From assembly GCA_037893245.1 (NCBI GenBank), contig JBAIAA010000697.1, positions 62,001-126,000 on the forward strand: a stretch of 64,000 nucleotides of DNA. The letters are read 5' to 3'. Position 1 is the first letter of the stretch; each line of letters begins with the position of its first letter. The notes under the pieces were generated by a model, which was given only the letters and a program-made list of their open reading frames with translations, had not been told where the DNA came from and searched no databases. The position numbers were made by a program, and so were the translations under genes. Below are positions 21,205 to 32,877 of this stretch, in pieces. Origin of the DNA: Crossaster papposus (taxonomy: Eukaryota > Echinodermata > Asteroidea > Velatida > Solasteridae).

Positions 21205-21450
21205 AGGGCAAATTTCATAGAGCTGCTAAGCACAAAAATTTGCTGAGCACCAAAAAGTCTTGCTCATTAAAAACAGGTTACCAGCCAAAATTCTACGGGT
21301 TTTTCATGCTAAGCCAAAAACCAGCTGATTATCAATCGAAAACAATAAAGATCACGTGAAAATTTGGTCTGTAACCTTGTTTTTGCCAAGGACAAATTTT
21401 CATGCTAAGCAAATTGTTGTGCTTAGCAGCTCTATGAAATTGGCCCCTGT
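21205..21450. mobile_element. GCTGCTAAGCA MITE
   Basis: Ends gcaaatttcatagagctgct and agcagctctatgaaattggc, about 246 bp. Confidence 0.88.
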
Positions 21451-21484
21451 TGTTACTAAGCAATTTTACTGAATTTAAAACAAA

Positions 21485-21672
21485 GGACAGATAAACACGA
21501 CACGACCAAGGCCGGAAATATATGGCAGAGACCGGCTTCACAGCGAGCAAGGCCCAGGAAATATCAGGGTGTGCTACCTATGATGTCGTCCTAAACCCGT
21601 CGCGGTTCGTTAATAAAACAATCCTGCGTCTGGGTCCGGTCAACGTCAAACTTAAGCGCGAACTGATACAGG
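21485..21672 (+). mobile_element. degenerate TTAA-MITE relic
   Basis: acacgaccaaggccggaaat, cagcgagcaaggcc, gtgtgctacc, cctaaacccgtcgcgg and aagcgcgaactg follow the order of the TTAA-MITE but with many differences and worn ends. Confidence 0.7.
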
Positions 21673-21713
21673 GCAACGGTTGTAGTCTGGTTCCTTGTTT
21701 CTCTGCTGTGCAG

Positions 21714-21928
21714 GGCCAGCATGCTTCTCAGAAGGAATCGCAGGTCAAGGAGTTGGAAGCCAAACTTCACCAGGAGGAACAAAATAGCTTTTTGCAGCAG
21801 CAGTTGCTGCAGCACGTCCTGTCGGGCCAAGACTTGGATGTGGAGTTTGACGGGCTCTACGCGCACCCGGAGCCCGAGAGCAGCAGCAGCGCCGAGAGCT
21901 CAAGGGCGCCCTCGCCTGTCGAATCCAG
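21714..21928 (+). CDS. KIF21: KIF21 exon: coiled coil end and Ser linker
   Basis: 215-nt exon, in phase 0, out phase 2. It encodes GQHASQKESQVKELEAKLHQ, EEQNSFLQQQLLQHVLSGQD and an Glu/Ser-rich tail (PEPESSSSAESSRAPSPVES). Corresponds to the [20 protein letters not shown] region. A degenerate TTAA-MITE relic ends about 45 bp upstream of the acceptor. Confidence 0.94.
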
Positions 21929-22030
21929 GTCAGTTTGGACTTTTAACGCGAAAACAATAGTGCATTTGTGACCTGCTCCCACAAAACCAAAAATAAGTGT
22001 TTTTTTTTTTTTTTGGAAGAAGATCTTTTT

Positions 22031-22414
22031 AAAGGTAGGATACACCATTGGTAATTGCTTGAATTGTCATGAATGTGTGGATTTGGGGGTTGTATCTTAT
22101 AGTAAATATCGTTTTAACTGACCTATCCAAAGTTTTACAATCATGGATGGCGAATAAAGCACGAAAAACAGCGTTTGTTTGCAACCGGCGTCGAGCAGTT
22201 ATTCTTATGTTATTTGTGTTTTTTCGCGATCGCCGTCCGGCGATCACAAATTTTTCTTTATAAAATTCAATTTTTCAGAATAATTACAGGATATCTAGCG
22301 CAATCATTTTGCTGGATGCCTAGAATAATTATTTACTTTCAGATGAGTAAGATATTTCTTAATAATTTGGTAGTAAAACTTTTCAAAAATCTGCAAATGG
22401 TGTATCCTACCTTT
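22031..22414 (+). mobile_element. GTAGGATACACC MITE, full length
   Basis: aaaggtaggatacaccattg to aaatggtgtatcctaccttt, 384 bp; centre has the small palindrome gatcgccgtccggcgatc. Confidence 0.92.
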
Positions 22415-22918
22415 AACGCGAAAAAAACTTAATCAATACATTGGGGAGTTGATATCTTCTGATTGGTAGAGACTCGATCACGTGATATAAATGCCGGCTT
22501 TAAGAACAAGCGAATAAATGGCCCCTAAACCAGCATTGATGAGAAACATGAGAGCCAATGATCGGCCAAATAATACCGTATGCGCAGAATGTTTGTAAGA
22601 TTGAGCGCGGCATTTTATAAAAAAAATTGCGTGTGTGTGTGTCGGCTTTTAACGTTAGCGCGTTGCGCAGGATTGTGATCGTGACTCGTGAGCAATACAG
22701 TCTGGTCCCTAAGTTGGGTAATTATAACAATGCATATTGAAGAGACAGGGTACCATGCCTATTTGAAAATATGGCCCTGAACATGAACACAATAAGTCTT
22801 GAAATATCACCGACCGAAAATCCATGTTCATGCTCCAAAAGGCATCGATATGCATAACTTTTTCTTTCATATAATGAGCAGCTTAACGTGTTACTGCATA
22901 CATCAGTTTGATGACATA
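22415..22918. other. intron, nothing recognised
   Basis: No recognised feature apart from a (gt)6 run near 22,632. Confidence 0.5.
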
Positions 22919-23335
22919 TGTGACCTGTCATCACAAAATGAGCGTAAAGTCGGCAAAATCAAAAATTAGGATATGAGTATTTCTAAATTCTGTGGAAACA
23001 GAGCTTTCCAATGGTATATAACACTTGGAGGTTTGATACTCAATATTTTTCTTTTTTAGTCTGGAGTCTTTATACAGAGATTATGAGAAAACGGGCATTT
23101 CTTGCGAGAAATTGTGTGAAAGGCATAGAAAGACATAGTCAAAATTGTCTCAAAAACTAATTTTGTTTTTATTTGATCGTCCTGAAAAATTGGGAATTGA
23201 TTGTTGGGGATTTAGTCTTTAAAAAACCACATATAATCTCAAAATCGACCACCCTTTCAAATTTTGACTTTGACTGGCCGTACTGGGAAATCACTCCGTG
23301 CGACTTTACGCTCATTTTGTGATGACAGGTCACAT
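22919..23335. mobile_element. TGTGACCTGTCATC MITE
   Basis: Inverted ends tgtgacctgtcatcacaaaa / ttttgtgatgacaggtcaca, extending through gagcgtaaagtcg, 417 bp. A decayed relative covers about 2,080-2,420 (aaagtcggaaaaatttaaa, ccaatggtatataacacttg) and end fragments occur at 21,966 and 30,136. Confidence 0.92.
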
Positions 23336-23609
23336 TTATGGAAACAGGGTGGACTGGACCGCGTGAAGGTTGTCATCTCCCACCCCTAACTATTAAAGAT
23401 GTATTCTCTGACAAGTTAGCAAGCTTGTTTTGTTTATAAACATAGTTAAATGTTGCAATGCATCCATGTTGAATCGTTCTTCGATTTGGTCCCTTTATTT
23501 ATATGCTGCAATGTACAGTTTGTTTTTCGTTGGTGTTGGTGAAAATGTTCAGTGGTGGCCGTGTAAATTTTTGTGATTTTGTAAAGATTGTTAGCATGCA
23601 CAGTTCTTA

Positions 23610-23812
23610 GGTGTTCTTGTATCGTATTACGATCGAGGATCGAAACACAAAAGAGAACAAAGGGAACAAAGGATCCTCGAAGGACGGTTTGCTTGTCCGA
23701 AATCGGTCCTCGATCGTTGGGGCAAGCGCTAGGTATTGGGGTTAGGGTATAGTAAAGGAACAAAGGAAAACACAATATCGATCCTCGGTCGTTATGTGGT
23801 TCACGACTGTGT
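23610..23812. mobile_element. AACGACCGAGGATCG element
   Basis: cttgtatcgtattacgatcg, cgaaggacggtttgcttgtc, gatcctcggtcgttatgtgg. A near-identical inverted copy is inserted at 39,529 and a partial copy lies at 31,045-31,110. Class unknown. Confidence 0.75.
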
Positions 23813-24642
23813 GTACAAATGTGTACTACGCGTACAATGTTATACATTGTAATAATTTGTCCATATTGGCAATTTTCTAATTTCGGTCTTTTTTGTTTTT
23901 CCCCTCATATCTCTGCACTGTTTGTTTTGTCTTCTCGTTTCTCTCGTCGCCTTTCCTTCCCTTTGGCATTCTTCGTTCCTTTTATGAATTGTTGCTATGG
24001 TGATTGACTTTGGGCATATGTACGTTGCACTTTGCATTATATCGAATACCGTCTGCCTGTTTGAATCGTTGACGTTTGTGTGACGTTTTACGTGCATTTC
24101 TAACCAAACGTGTCATTTGCATTTCGAACCCGATCTTTTTTTGTGATTTAACACATAAATTGCATAAATTTAATCATTTGTGGTTTTTTTCAATTCGAAT
24201 ATTAAATGTAAATTAATTGATATATTTTGTTTACACTTTTGTGGTCAATAATGGTAATTTATTAATTTTGAAAAAAACCAATAATAATAATTTACTGTTA
24301 ATTTTATGGGAATTTTTTTTTCAACTTTGGGCAAATGCTGCTGTGGTAAACGTTTATCTTATCTGGGACTGTACCTGATGTTCAAATCAAAATTTGCATA
24401 ATTATCCTGACAAATATCTCAACTGCAATAATCCCAACTTGGATAATCCTTTTTTTTGGTGGCTATTCTTTGTATGTTAATCCAACTTAATCCAACTTTA
24501 ATCAAACAAATCTTAATCTCATTTAATCTTTGGAACTTTTACATCAAACTCAACGGACATGCTACGACTCAATTTATTATCATTTATTATTTTGGGGGCT
24601 TAACTAAAAATAAAATAAAAAAAATATTAAATTAAAAAAAAT

Positions 24643-24681
<39 letters not shown>

Positions 24682-25985
24682 TGGGGGGAATAAAAATAAA
24701 TAAATATATGTAAAATGAAATTAAAAATATCATTTTTTTAAATTTATTACAATTGGAATTATACATCTCAAATATTCAGTTGGTTATCAGTCATTGTCAT
24801 CGCTAGTTTTGTCGTACTTCTCCTCCTGTACCAAGCAGTCAGACGATTTCTCTCCAAAACCAAGAAGTGAAACAAATAACAAATGCGGAAATCTTCCGAA
24901 AAACTTTATACTGAAACTGCGGGAAGCCTATCAAACCAATTTCCCGATTCAACAATGATAGGTGGAGGATTTTGGAGGATTGAGGCAATGGTCACCCCTC
25001 CACTGAACAAATTTAAGAAATAACAGATGATTTTGGAGGATTGAGGATGAATCTTAGTTTTTACAGGGTGGCAAATGGAGGATTTTGTAGGATTGAGGAT
25101 GGTTCCTAGCCAAAAGGGTCTATAGAGTATAGGGAAGATTTATTGGAATTGATTAAAATAAAAATAAAAATGAAAACAGTATTTGTAAAATATTATTGAT
25201 ACAGGACCAAACTATATTGTATATTGTAAACGGAAAATTTATTAGTGCAAAATATTTTGAAAAAAAATAAGTTTTTCTGCGAACCTTTTTGCTGAGATTA
25301 TTATGTTTATAGTGCAATGACAGTTTTGAAACATAGCTCAGGGATTTTGTTTAAATATTTTGTTTTTTTTATCTGAAGTATTCTATAATTGTACATTATA
25401 CGTACCGTTTCTAACATGTCTATTGGCAATAGTGCTGTGCTGATCATATGAAATGCATGAATACATTGTCGTCATCCAAATATTCTGATAGATTGTTAGT
25501 TTGTTATTATGCATTTGAAGTTTCCGCATTTTTTAATTTTTTATTTCTCAACTCCGCTTATTTTTGCCTGACTTTGCGGTTTTTGTTTTTTCCAAATACA
25601 CTGCCGATCTCGCGTTTGAAACGCAGTTTTGTCAAGTTAGAAAAAAATCTAGCCGCGATGCCGTGCAGCAACCTCGTACCCGAAATGACTACATTGGGTT
25701 TGCTGTGGTAAAGCGAGCGACGAACGGGAACAAGGTGGCGCTGAGAATACAAAGTAGTCTGGCTCCACTTGTTTATATCGTGTTATAGAATTAGTAATAA
25801 GTCCAGTCTCCAAGCAATAGCAAAAGCACATTTACTTGCAAATGAAAAAAACAAACTAGGTCGCGGGTGCGCGCACCACGCATGCATGGGTATTCTTTCC
25901 TCCTTCCCGCGTGTGAGTAAAATTGGGCCTTACAATTTTTATTTTAAAGTTGTTTGAATAAGACTCACAAAAACTTGGAAATATA
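23813..25985. other. intron, AT-rich, mostly unassigned
   Basis: Contains an A-rich tract at 24,600-24,690 and two or three degenerate 'ttttggaggattgagg' phrases at 24,970-25,100. No exon or known family recognised. Confidence 0.5.
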
Positions 25986-26400
25986 TGTGACCGGCTCTAC
26001 AAAAAGGTGTATTAAGTCGCGCTGTGCACTATCATGTAATGGCCTGCTCAACGTTGAGAGGGTAAACATTTCATCAAAATGTGATTTTTATTTGTTTGTC
26101 ATTTAATGACACCGTTAATACCTAAAGTTTCAGGTTTCTTTCATAGAAATGTTGATTTTGATGAATAAAGTGGCAACAACTACAATTTTGCGTGCATCGT
26201 TCTGTTGTAGTACAACAGAGCCGGCTATTTCAAAGCCTGTTTTCTCAGTTGTGTAATTTGAACTCCAAGGAAGTAATCAATATCTAAACATGTCGTATCT
26301 CCAAAATGAGAGGGGCTATGGATTTCTATCATATACCAAATAAAAGCTTACACTCTGGGCTTTTTTAAACCATGTACATAACTCATTTTCAGTCACATAT
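25986..26400. mobile_element. AGCCGG MITE, long copy
   Basis: tgtgaccggctctacaaaaa, ttaagtcgcgctgtgcacta, tagtacaacagagccggcta, atatctccaaaatgagaggg. Same order inverted at 44,320-44,735. Confidence 0.8.
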
Positions 26401-26544
26401 ATTTAAAAACATGAAAACAAATTTCATACATACATGTACCATATAAATATTGTAATACGTGATGTAATAATAATAAAGAATTGGTCAAATTTATACTATT
26501 TGAACATTAGTTTCTTGAAAAATTTGACATTTCATGACAAATCT

Positions 26545-26753
26545 GCACAGTTTTCCCCAGATTCAAAACGGATGACGCATAAACACGCCACGAGCAAGGC
26601 CGGAAATGTCTGTCAGCAGCGAGCAAGGCCGGAAATGCGTGGGTGTGCTTCCCGGTACTGGCGGCCTGAACCTGCTTCGGATCGAGTTTCGTTAAAAATA
26701 ATCCCGTGCGTCGGCTCGGTTATGTTAAAATAATTCCGGCGCGAACTGGTTAA
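26545..26753 (+). mobile_element. TTAA-MITE copy 7, left-truncated
   Basis: Begins within ttttccccagattcaaaacg and runs to ggcgcgaactggTTAA; two 29-bp units. Confidence 0.88.
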
Positions 26754-26855
26754 ACATGCATAGCGAAACGGTGTAGTGATAAGTATAAGTTTTAGGTTCT
26801 GGGTGTAATAGGGATGGCGTGTTCCAACTTTAGTGGAATGAGTCGCGTATGTTTA

Positions 26856-27640
26856 ACCCTAACCCTGCCAGACGCAACGCAGTGCGTCAGGTAAAAAAAG
26901 TCTGGTGCACTCTGATCGATTCAGCTGTCAACAACAGTGCCTAAACGACCAGGGTCTAAGACTATTGAGAGCTAATCCCCAATGAACAATGACAGAGATG
27001 GATCCTGCTGTGTTCTGTGACCACAGACTCTGAAGCAGTTTTGACTTTGAGATTTCTGACCTGATGGATCTCGCTGCACTCTGCAGCCAAGAGCAAGTTC
27101 GGGCGCGAACTATAGTTAACCATTAGTCAGTCTCTGCTTTACCAATGCGCATGCTCAAAATGCAGTTCGCTCGAACGGCTCTAGTCGAACTATTGTTGAA
27201 AAGATGGCAACCGCTTTGTTTACATTTGCGACATGAATGAAATGGGTTTTGCCACTATTCTTCCACGCATATAAGTAGGATATAAGCCATAACGTTAGTC
27301 ATGTTGGTCCTAAAACAAGACAAAAATTACATTAGGCCCGCCAGATTTTCACTTATCGTTACTGCCTTTCTCTTAGACCGACTACTGACATCACCTTTTT
27401 CTACGTCACTGGTTCTCTCCATGTTTTCCTATGAAAAGAGGCTACTGTCAACCAGCGGCAACCGTGCTCCGGGAGCTGGTTCCAAATAGTCGACTAGATA
27501 GTCCAACCATTCTGCGTTCGAGCGACGTTAGTCGAACTATGGTTAACTATAGTTCGCGCCCGAACTTGCTCCAAGTCACTTTGACAAACGATGTAATCTG
27601 ATGCGTTTGGCAGGGTTTCTAGCTAAAATACCCTAAAGGG
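26856..27640. mobile_element. TTAACCCTAAC-type MITE hosting another MITE
   Basis: Left tttaaccctaaccctgcc + agacgca and right tgcgtttggcagggttt...gggtttaa are inverted. The CAAGTTCG MITE (27,091-27,571) lies inside. Confidence 0.5.
27091..27571 (+). mobile_element. CAAGTTCG fold-back MITE
   Basis: gagcaagttcgggcgcgaac + tatagttaacca and its inverse at 27,535-27,571; interior gaaaagaggctactgtcaac and catttgcgacatgaatgaaa shared with 45,559-46,035. Confidence 0.92.
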
Positions 27641-27833
27641 TTTAATAGGGATTTCCGATTCATCCTTTACGTGTATTTCTAATGCATGTTCCGAGTCTTG
27701 TGTGTGTATGTATTTATAACCGGTGCGTTTGTTTGTGTTTTCTTTCCTCCCCTGGTCTGACCCCATTTGTGCCTTGTGATTGGTGGAATTGCCTGCATGT
27801 CTTTGGTGTATGCTGCTTTGTGATTGGCTGCAG

Positions 27834-27954
27834 TGCTAGTACCCAGAATGCATTGCCGAATAATGCTAACCCCGGTTCGTTGCCTTCTTTTGATTATCAT
27901 CAACTACCCACAATGCCTGCGTCTCAAATTCCGGTGCGGACGACCAGGGATAAG
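27834..27954 (+). CDS. KIF21: KIF21 exon: Ser/Pro/Asn linker
   Basis: 121-nt exon, in phase 2, out phase 0. It encodes SASTQNALPNNANPGSLPSF then DYHQLPTMPASQIPVRTTRD. Poorly conserved linker; called because its phases link the 21,928 and 28,632 exons exactly, with consensus sites (ttggctgcag, AAG|gtgagc). Confidence 0.8.
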
Positions 27955-28061
27955 GTGAGCACGTTTAATTGTTTACATTTTGCTATTTTCTGTTATTACA
28001 CGATTTTAAATATTCCTACTTTTTCAACTAAAAAAGTTCGGAGTTTCGTTAAAAACATGGT

Positions 28062-28467
28062 TTAAAGGGATCGTATACGTTTGGTAATTACGTTTAGTAA
28101 AAATTTATGGCAATAAAAACTTACTTGGTAAGAAGTACAGCAGCTTTGGATAGTATAATGCATTTTTGGAAACTTTTCACTTCGAAGTACTGCGGTTATA
28201 GAAAAAAAATATCACTTTTTATCCCCAAAAATTTGAATCTGAGAAGCGTTACTGCAGTGACGTTTCTCGGAGTGTGTATTCCAATGCAGATTATTCTTCC
28301 TGCGTGGACAAAACCGCTCCAGAATTTCGGCAATTTCTCAAAATCGCTACCACCTTTTGAAATGAAATTTTTACAGGTTAGTTTTATGGTATATATATCT
28401 ATAACTATATAGGATTGAAAAAAACCAAATGGGTTCCAATTACCAAACGTATACGATCCCTTTAAAG
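28062..28467. mobile_element. GGGATCGTATACG MITE, intact
   Basis: tttaaagggatcgtatacgt to acgtatacgatccctttaaa, 406 bp. Provides the empty site for the fold-back element at 17,086. Confidence 0.93.
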
Positions 28468-28631
28468 AGTTTTAAACATAAGTAGCACCACAAAAAAAAA
28501 GAAAAACCTCAATTTTCTCCATTTCGTAACTCTGCCCAATTCCGCCTGATTTTGAAATATCCTGTTCATGTCACAAATAGGGCAATTATGAAAGTTGTTC
28601 AGGCACATCCTTGATTTGTTTCTTGACTTAG

Positions 28632-28837
28632 GCGCGGCGTCGCACAGCTACGCCCGAAGAGCTCCTGTACGCAGCACCTAAGGATTTACTGACCGGGGAC
28701 GCGTGTAGCCTCCTCCCCTTGGTGGAATCTAACGAGGCATCGGGGGATGAATCCAGTTTGGCGTCAGATGCGGGGACCGTCATCATACCACCGCCACGGC
28801 TGACGGCCGCCAGAAGAGAAAGAGATACTATATCCAG
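28632..28837 (+). CDS. KIF21: KIF21 exon: ARRRTATPEELLYA, probable GC donor
   Basis: 206-nt exon, in phase 0, out phase 2. It begins ARRRTATPEELLYA (ARRRTTTQMELLYA in vertebrate KIF21A) and ends RRERDTISR. The phase 2 exit needed by the next exon falls at ATATCCAG|gcaagg, a GC-AG intron; no GT in this position gives the right phase. Confidence 0.9.
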
Positions 28838-28905
28838 GCAAGGAGTGGATTCAAACTGTGAACGTTTAACAATTGTCGACTATGACATTATTAACATTAT
28901 TAAAA

Positions 28906-29220
28906 AACTCTCATAGAGCAAGGGTTAATCAGTTCTCTGGTAATGCAAAGAATCCTCCAATGCTCTGCAGCTGGAGTGCTTTGGCCTGTACCACTGTCTT
29001 GCAGTAAACAACTCTCATAGAGCAAGGGTTAATCAGTTCTCTGGTAATGCAAAGAATCCTCCAATGCTCTGCAGCTGGAGTGCATTGGCCTGTACCACTG
29101 ACTTGCAGTAAACAACTCTCATAGAGCAAGGGTTAATCAGTTCTCTGGTAATGCAAAGAATCTTCCAATGCTCCGCAGCTGGAGTGCATTGGCCTGTACC
29201 ACTGCTATGCAATAAACAAC
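28906..29220. repeat. 104-bp tandem repeat, 3 copies
   Basis: Starts at 28,906, 29,010 and 29,114 (aactctcatagagcaagggt), each with gctctgcagctggagtgc. Begins about 70 bp after the KIF21 exon with the GC donor. Confidence 0.95.
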
Positions 29221-29326
29221 TCTCGTAGGGTTAATAGTGGATAAGGCACAGAGCGGGGATAGATACCATTGGCAAAATTCTCTGTTTTGAGTTTATCACG
29301 TGCGTTGTTCTTTCCCATCCATGTAG

Positions 29327-29425
29327 GCCAGGCCAACTTAAAGACTCGCCGTCATTGCGAAGGAAGTTGTACACCATCCTACATCAACCCCAGCCCGTCA
29401 CCTTCTCCACTCCCACTGGCTCTGT
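29327..29425 (+). CDS. KIF21: KIF21 exon: linker, SLRRKLYTIL
   Basis: 99-nt exon, phase 2 in and out. It encodes RPGQLKDSPSLRRKLYTILH then QPQPVTFSTPTGSV, comparable with the Ser/Arg linker before the WD40 domain. Acceptor ccatccatgtag, donor TCTGT|gtaagt. Confidence 0.85.
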
Positions 29426-29529
29426 GTAAGTAGTCCGGGTACCAGTCCTCTGGGAAAACGATCACCCCAATAATGTTGTTACTCACGGGATAGGCTGGTT
29501 CCCGCCGCAAAACCGACGAGGAAACCAGT

Positions 29530-29868
29530 GTGCATGCTGTCTATGGGTAAAGCTGCAGGTTGTGGGTTCGAGTCCGGCCTGGGACTGTGGTGTGTGTGCC
29601 CTTGGGCAAGGCACTTTGTCACTCATTGCTTCTCACCACCCAGGAGTAAATGGTACCTGTGAGGGCAGAGATGGTTGATTTTAGCTGCTTTGCGCCGAAA
29701 TGGCAGCATTGAGCTGTATACTCCCCAGAGAGCTGAGATGGTATTTGGAATGTTTCGTGGGCCCAATGAGCAAGGGTAATAATGACACAGCGCCTTGAAT
29801 ACCAATCCTGGTAGAGATACGTGCGCTATATAACAATCCATTATTATTATTATTATTATTATTATTAA
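29530..29868 (+). mobile_element. tRNA-derived SINE, (ATT)n tail
   Basis: Plus orientation: gggtaaagctgcaggttgtg + ggttcgagtccggcc (B box), gcgctatataacaatcc, then (att)n to 29,868. Confidence 0.88.
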
Positions 29869-29920
29869 ACAAAGCATTGCAGTGCATCTAAGACGTTGTT
29901 TATTATTTTGTGTCTTGCAG

Positions 29921-30037
29921 CGAGCATACCCCTGACCCCTCTCCGCCCAGCTCCCCCCCTCCTATGAAAGGCCGGAGCGATAACGTCTTCTCGCGACTCA
30001 CGCAGAGTAACTCACCCGCCGCAGCTCGCAACGGAAG
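29921..30037 (+). CDS. KIF21: KIF21 exon: NVFSRLTQS
   Basis: 117-nt exon, phase 2 in and out. It encodes VEHTPDPSPPSSPPPMKGRS then DNVFSRLTQSNSPAAARNGR. SPPSSPP followed by NVFxRLT is a short conserved signature in KIF21A/B. Acceptor tgtcttgcag, donor AAG|gtgagt. Confidence 0.93.
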
Positions 30038-30346
30038 GTGAGTCGAGTCTTCGTTATCCACGGGCCACTGTTATCTGACGTGTGTGCCCTTTCGACAGGG
30101 CGCTTGTGTTCTTGGGCAAGGTGTTTTACCACAATTGTGACCTGCTACCACAAATTAAGGCTGAAAGTCGGCATTTTGCAAGCCAACATTTGAAGGACGT
30201 TCATTTTTTGTTCACACCATGCTTATTCCTAGTGTTTACATAATCTCGATTACTAATCACGTTTACTAATCCCCTAAGTTTACTAATCCCGTTTACTAAT
30301 CCCGTAAGTTTACTAATCCCGTTTTACTCCCAATAATATCTTACAG

Positions 30347-30370
30347 TAAGCAAACGGAAGAGGATGACGA
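30347..30370 (+). CDS. KIF21: KIF21 24-nt acidic microexon
   Basis: Acceptor atatcttacag and donor GACGA|gtaagt enclose 24 nt, phase 2 in and out, reading SKQTEEDDE across the joins. It sits where vertebrates have DKSDESDSS. Skipping it keeps frame, so alternative use is possible. A short (gtttactaatccc)n repeat lies directly upstream at about 30,230-30,325. Confidence 0.75.
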
Positions 30371-30591
30371 GTAAGTGGTGAAAAAGAATCATATTTGCTC
30401 GCTGTGTTTTTGACCTCTATCCCTCAGGCTTTCGAAGCCAAAAGGAGTATCTTGATAGTGTTTTATCTTGTCTGTACGAATATGTTCATGTTCCACGTAA
30501 CCCTTCAAGACAGAATCACAAAAGGCGAACAAGCGATCCTTTTAGTCCTTGGCCATTCGTATTTTGTTGAATTTTGTCATCGGGCGTTAAC

Positions 30592-31028
30592 CCTAACCCC
30601 CTTGGCCTTACTTTGGGCTAAAGAACTGCGTACTACAGAATACTACTTAGTATTTTGTAGCATTGGGTCTCTCCGTGACTGATGATTGGGTGTGTACTGA
30701 CAGAGTACAGATACTGCCAACTACAAAATACTAATAGTGGCAATACAGGTCAGTAATACTTACCTGGCAAAAAATGCAGTAGTCCAGCCTTGACTCAATA
30801 TGTCCCAAGTGACAATTTTTGCTGTAGAGTTTAGAACACCTTACACAGCATACATGGGCCATGCACACTCAGCAAGCAGAGGGACACAATGCTAAAAAGT
30901 ACTACATAAGGGGTGAAGTACCAAATACTAAAAATTACTACAGGCATTGTACACAAGTCAGTGAGAGTACTGCATACTACTTTTTACTACTAGTAGTAAA
31001 AAGTAGCATTAGGTAGGGTTAGGGTTAA
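30592..31028. mobile_element. TTAACCCTAAC-ended MITE
   Basis: ttaaccctaaccccc at the left, gtagggttagggttaaag at the right; includes a perfect 30-bp palindrome (ctactttttactact and its inverse) at about 30,977-31,006. Confidence 0.55.
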
Positions 31029-31997
31029 AGTTTACGCTAAGTCTAAGGGGTTAGGTTACAGTACAGGAACAAAGGAAAACACAATAGGGTACCCTCGGTC
31101 GTTATGGCAAAACTGTGTGTACAGGTAATTGTCGGTGTGTGTCGGGATGATGGATACATTGTGCGGTATATTTTGGTTGGGTTAACTGTTGAATCAGACT
31201 CGATTCTGAACCAAAGCTGGTGACAATAATTGTTTAGGGGAGCGGGGGGTCTGATCACCTCAGACATTTGAGTTCAAAGGTCATCTAGAGGTCAATGGAG
31301 GTCATTGATTTTGGTTACAGTTCAATTGTTTGGTGCAGTTTTTAAAAATCCGACTTCAATCTCAACCACACTTCATTCAATCTTCATTCTTCATTCATAA
31401 ATACCTGAGACAGTTTACCCATTCCTATTGGTCGAGAGCCCGTCACATGGCAAGTTTTAAACGAATGATAAAAACCTGGCTGGCTGGTTTCAAACGCTTT
31501 TCAAGTGTCTCATGAAATTTGGACTCCTATGAAATGCAGTGCCTTTTAACGTTTTATTGGTTGAACGTTCACAATGCATGCACAATACTTTACAATAAGT
31601 AGGTATTCATGGTCCAAAATTCACAACGCATTCACCACATCTGCATCTGCGCGACGCGCGCGTTAATGTCCATAAGCAGAGTTGTTTACCTCTTACTCGC
31701 GAGCTGGATCTTCCATTATATAGCTGGAGGGGTGTTTTCACATGAAGAGAAATTGTTGAACAAAATCGTTGTAAAGTTTAAATCTTTGACTTGTTTTGAC
31801 TTTTCGACCGAAACGTTTTAACTTAATGAGCCAGTTTGAAACTTGTTTAAAATTGGCCAACCACATTTGTATTCCCTTATTTCTTTAATTCTTTGCCATT
31901 TTGCGGTATTTTGCCCTCCAGTTGTTTTCAATGTGATTGTTCTGTGTTCATTTGACTGTGATGTGGTACATTTTTGTGCTAATGTGTAAAGAACGTT
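31029..31997. other. intron, mostly unassigned
   Basis: Holds a fragment of the AACGACCGAGGATCG element (31,045-31,110) and, at 31,390-31,450, a stretch (acctgagacagtttacccat, attggtcgagagcccgtcac) also found at 15,080-15,130 and inverted near 50,955. No coding sequence seen. Confidence 0.5.
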
Positions 31998-32357
31998 AAA
32001 GTAGGATACACCATTTGCAGATATTGATTTTTTTTACTACTGAATTTAAAAAAAATTGTACTTATTTGAAAGTAAATAATGATTGTAGGCATCCAGCAAA
32101 ATGATTGCGCTAGATATGTTGTAATTGTTCCGAATTGAATTCACGAATCACGATCGCCGGCCGGCGATCGCAAATAAAACAAGAACAATATAAGAACCAC
32201 TGCCCGACGCCAGTTGCTTTTCTCAGCATCCATGATTGTAAAACTTTGGACAGGTCAGTAAAACTATAAAATACAATAGTATTTACTATAAAATACAACC
32301 CACAAATTCACCCATTCCTGATAATTCAAGCAATTAGCAATGGTGTATCCTACCTTT
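31998..32357 (-). mobile_element. GTAGGATACACC MITE, full length
   Basis: aaagtaggatacaccatttg to aatggtgtatcctaccttt, 360 bp, with the palindrome cgatcgccggccggcgatcg at its centre. Confidence 0.92.
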
Positions 32358-32877
32358 AAGATTAAACTTCAATTTTGTGGTGTTATTTTCTTTCAAAATG
32401 TAAGTCTTGCGTACATTTATCTTTGAACAATTTTCTGCTCTTAGGCTATTGTGACAAATATTATTATGTATGTTTCATTTTCGTTAAAATTTCGAAAAAT
32501 TGGTCTTATATATATATATACACACAAAGTTGAAGTCGTATTCCAATCAAACTTGGGTCATGGATGCAATAAGGTAACCTTCATATCATGGCTGTGTCAA
32601 AGATCAATTGAGGTCAAGTTCCGAAAAAAAAGACGAATTGTAAAAAAAAAAGAATCTGATTTGAAAACGTCAAGTTCAATTGCAATCAAACTTGAATCGT
32701 GGATTCAATATGGAAATGTGATGGGGTTAAAGGTATTAAAGGTCACACACAGGTCAAAGGTCATTTGTAGATCTTTTTGAAAGCGAGCGAGGCTCGATAC
32801 AATGACTAGCTGTCTTGTTTAGCCGACGTTGTTCGTGTAGTTTGTTTGATAACGCCGTGTGTCGGGGTTTATTGTAG
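32358..32877. other. intron, nothing recognised
   Basis: Nothing recognised; an ORF of 109 codons at 32,451-32,780 has no protein-like features and overlaps an (ta)n/(ca)n run. Confidence 0.5.

Noticed and set aside
25564-25788. 74-codon ORF with CVKR-like basic content near 25.6 kb
   Set aside because: Overlaps equally long ORFs in other frames and strands; no splice phase fits KIF21.
32451-32780. 109-codon ORF before the first WD40 exon
   Set aside because: Spans a dinucleotide repeat and poly(A) runs; phases of flanking KIF21 exons join without it.
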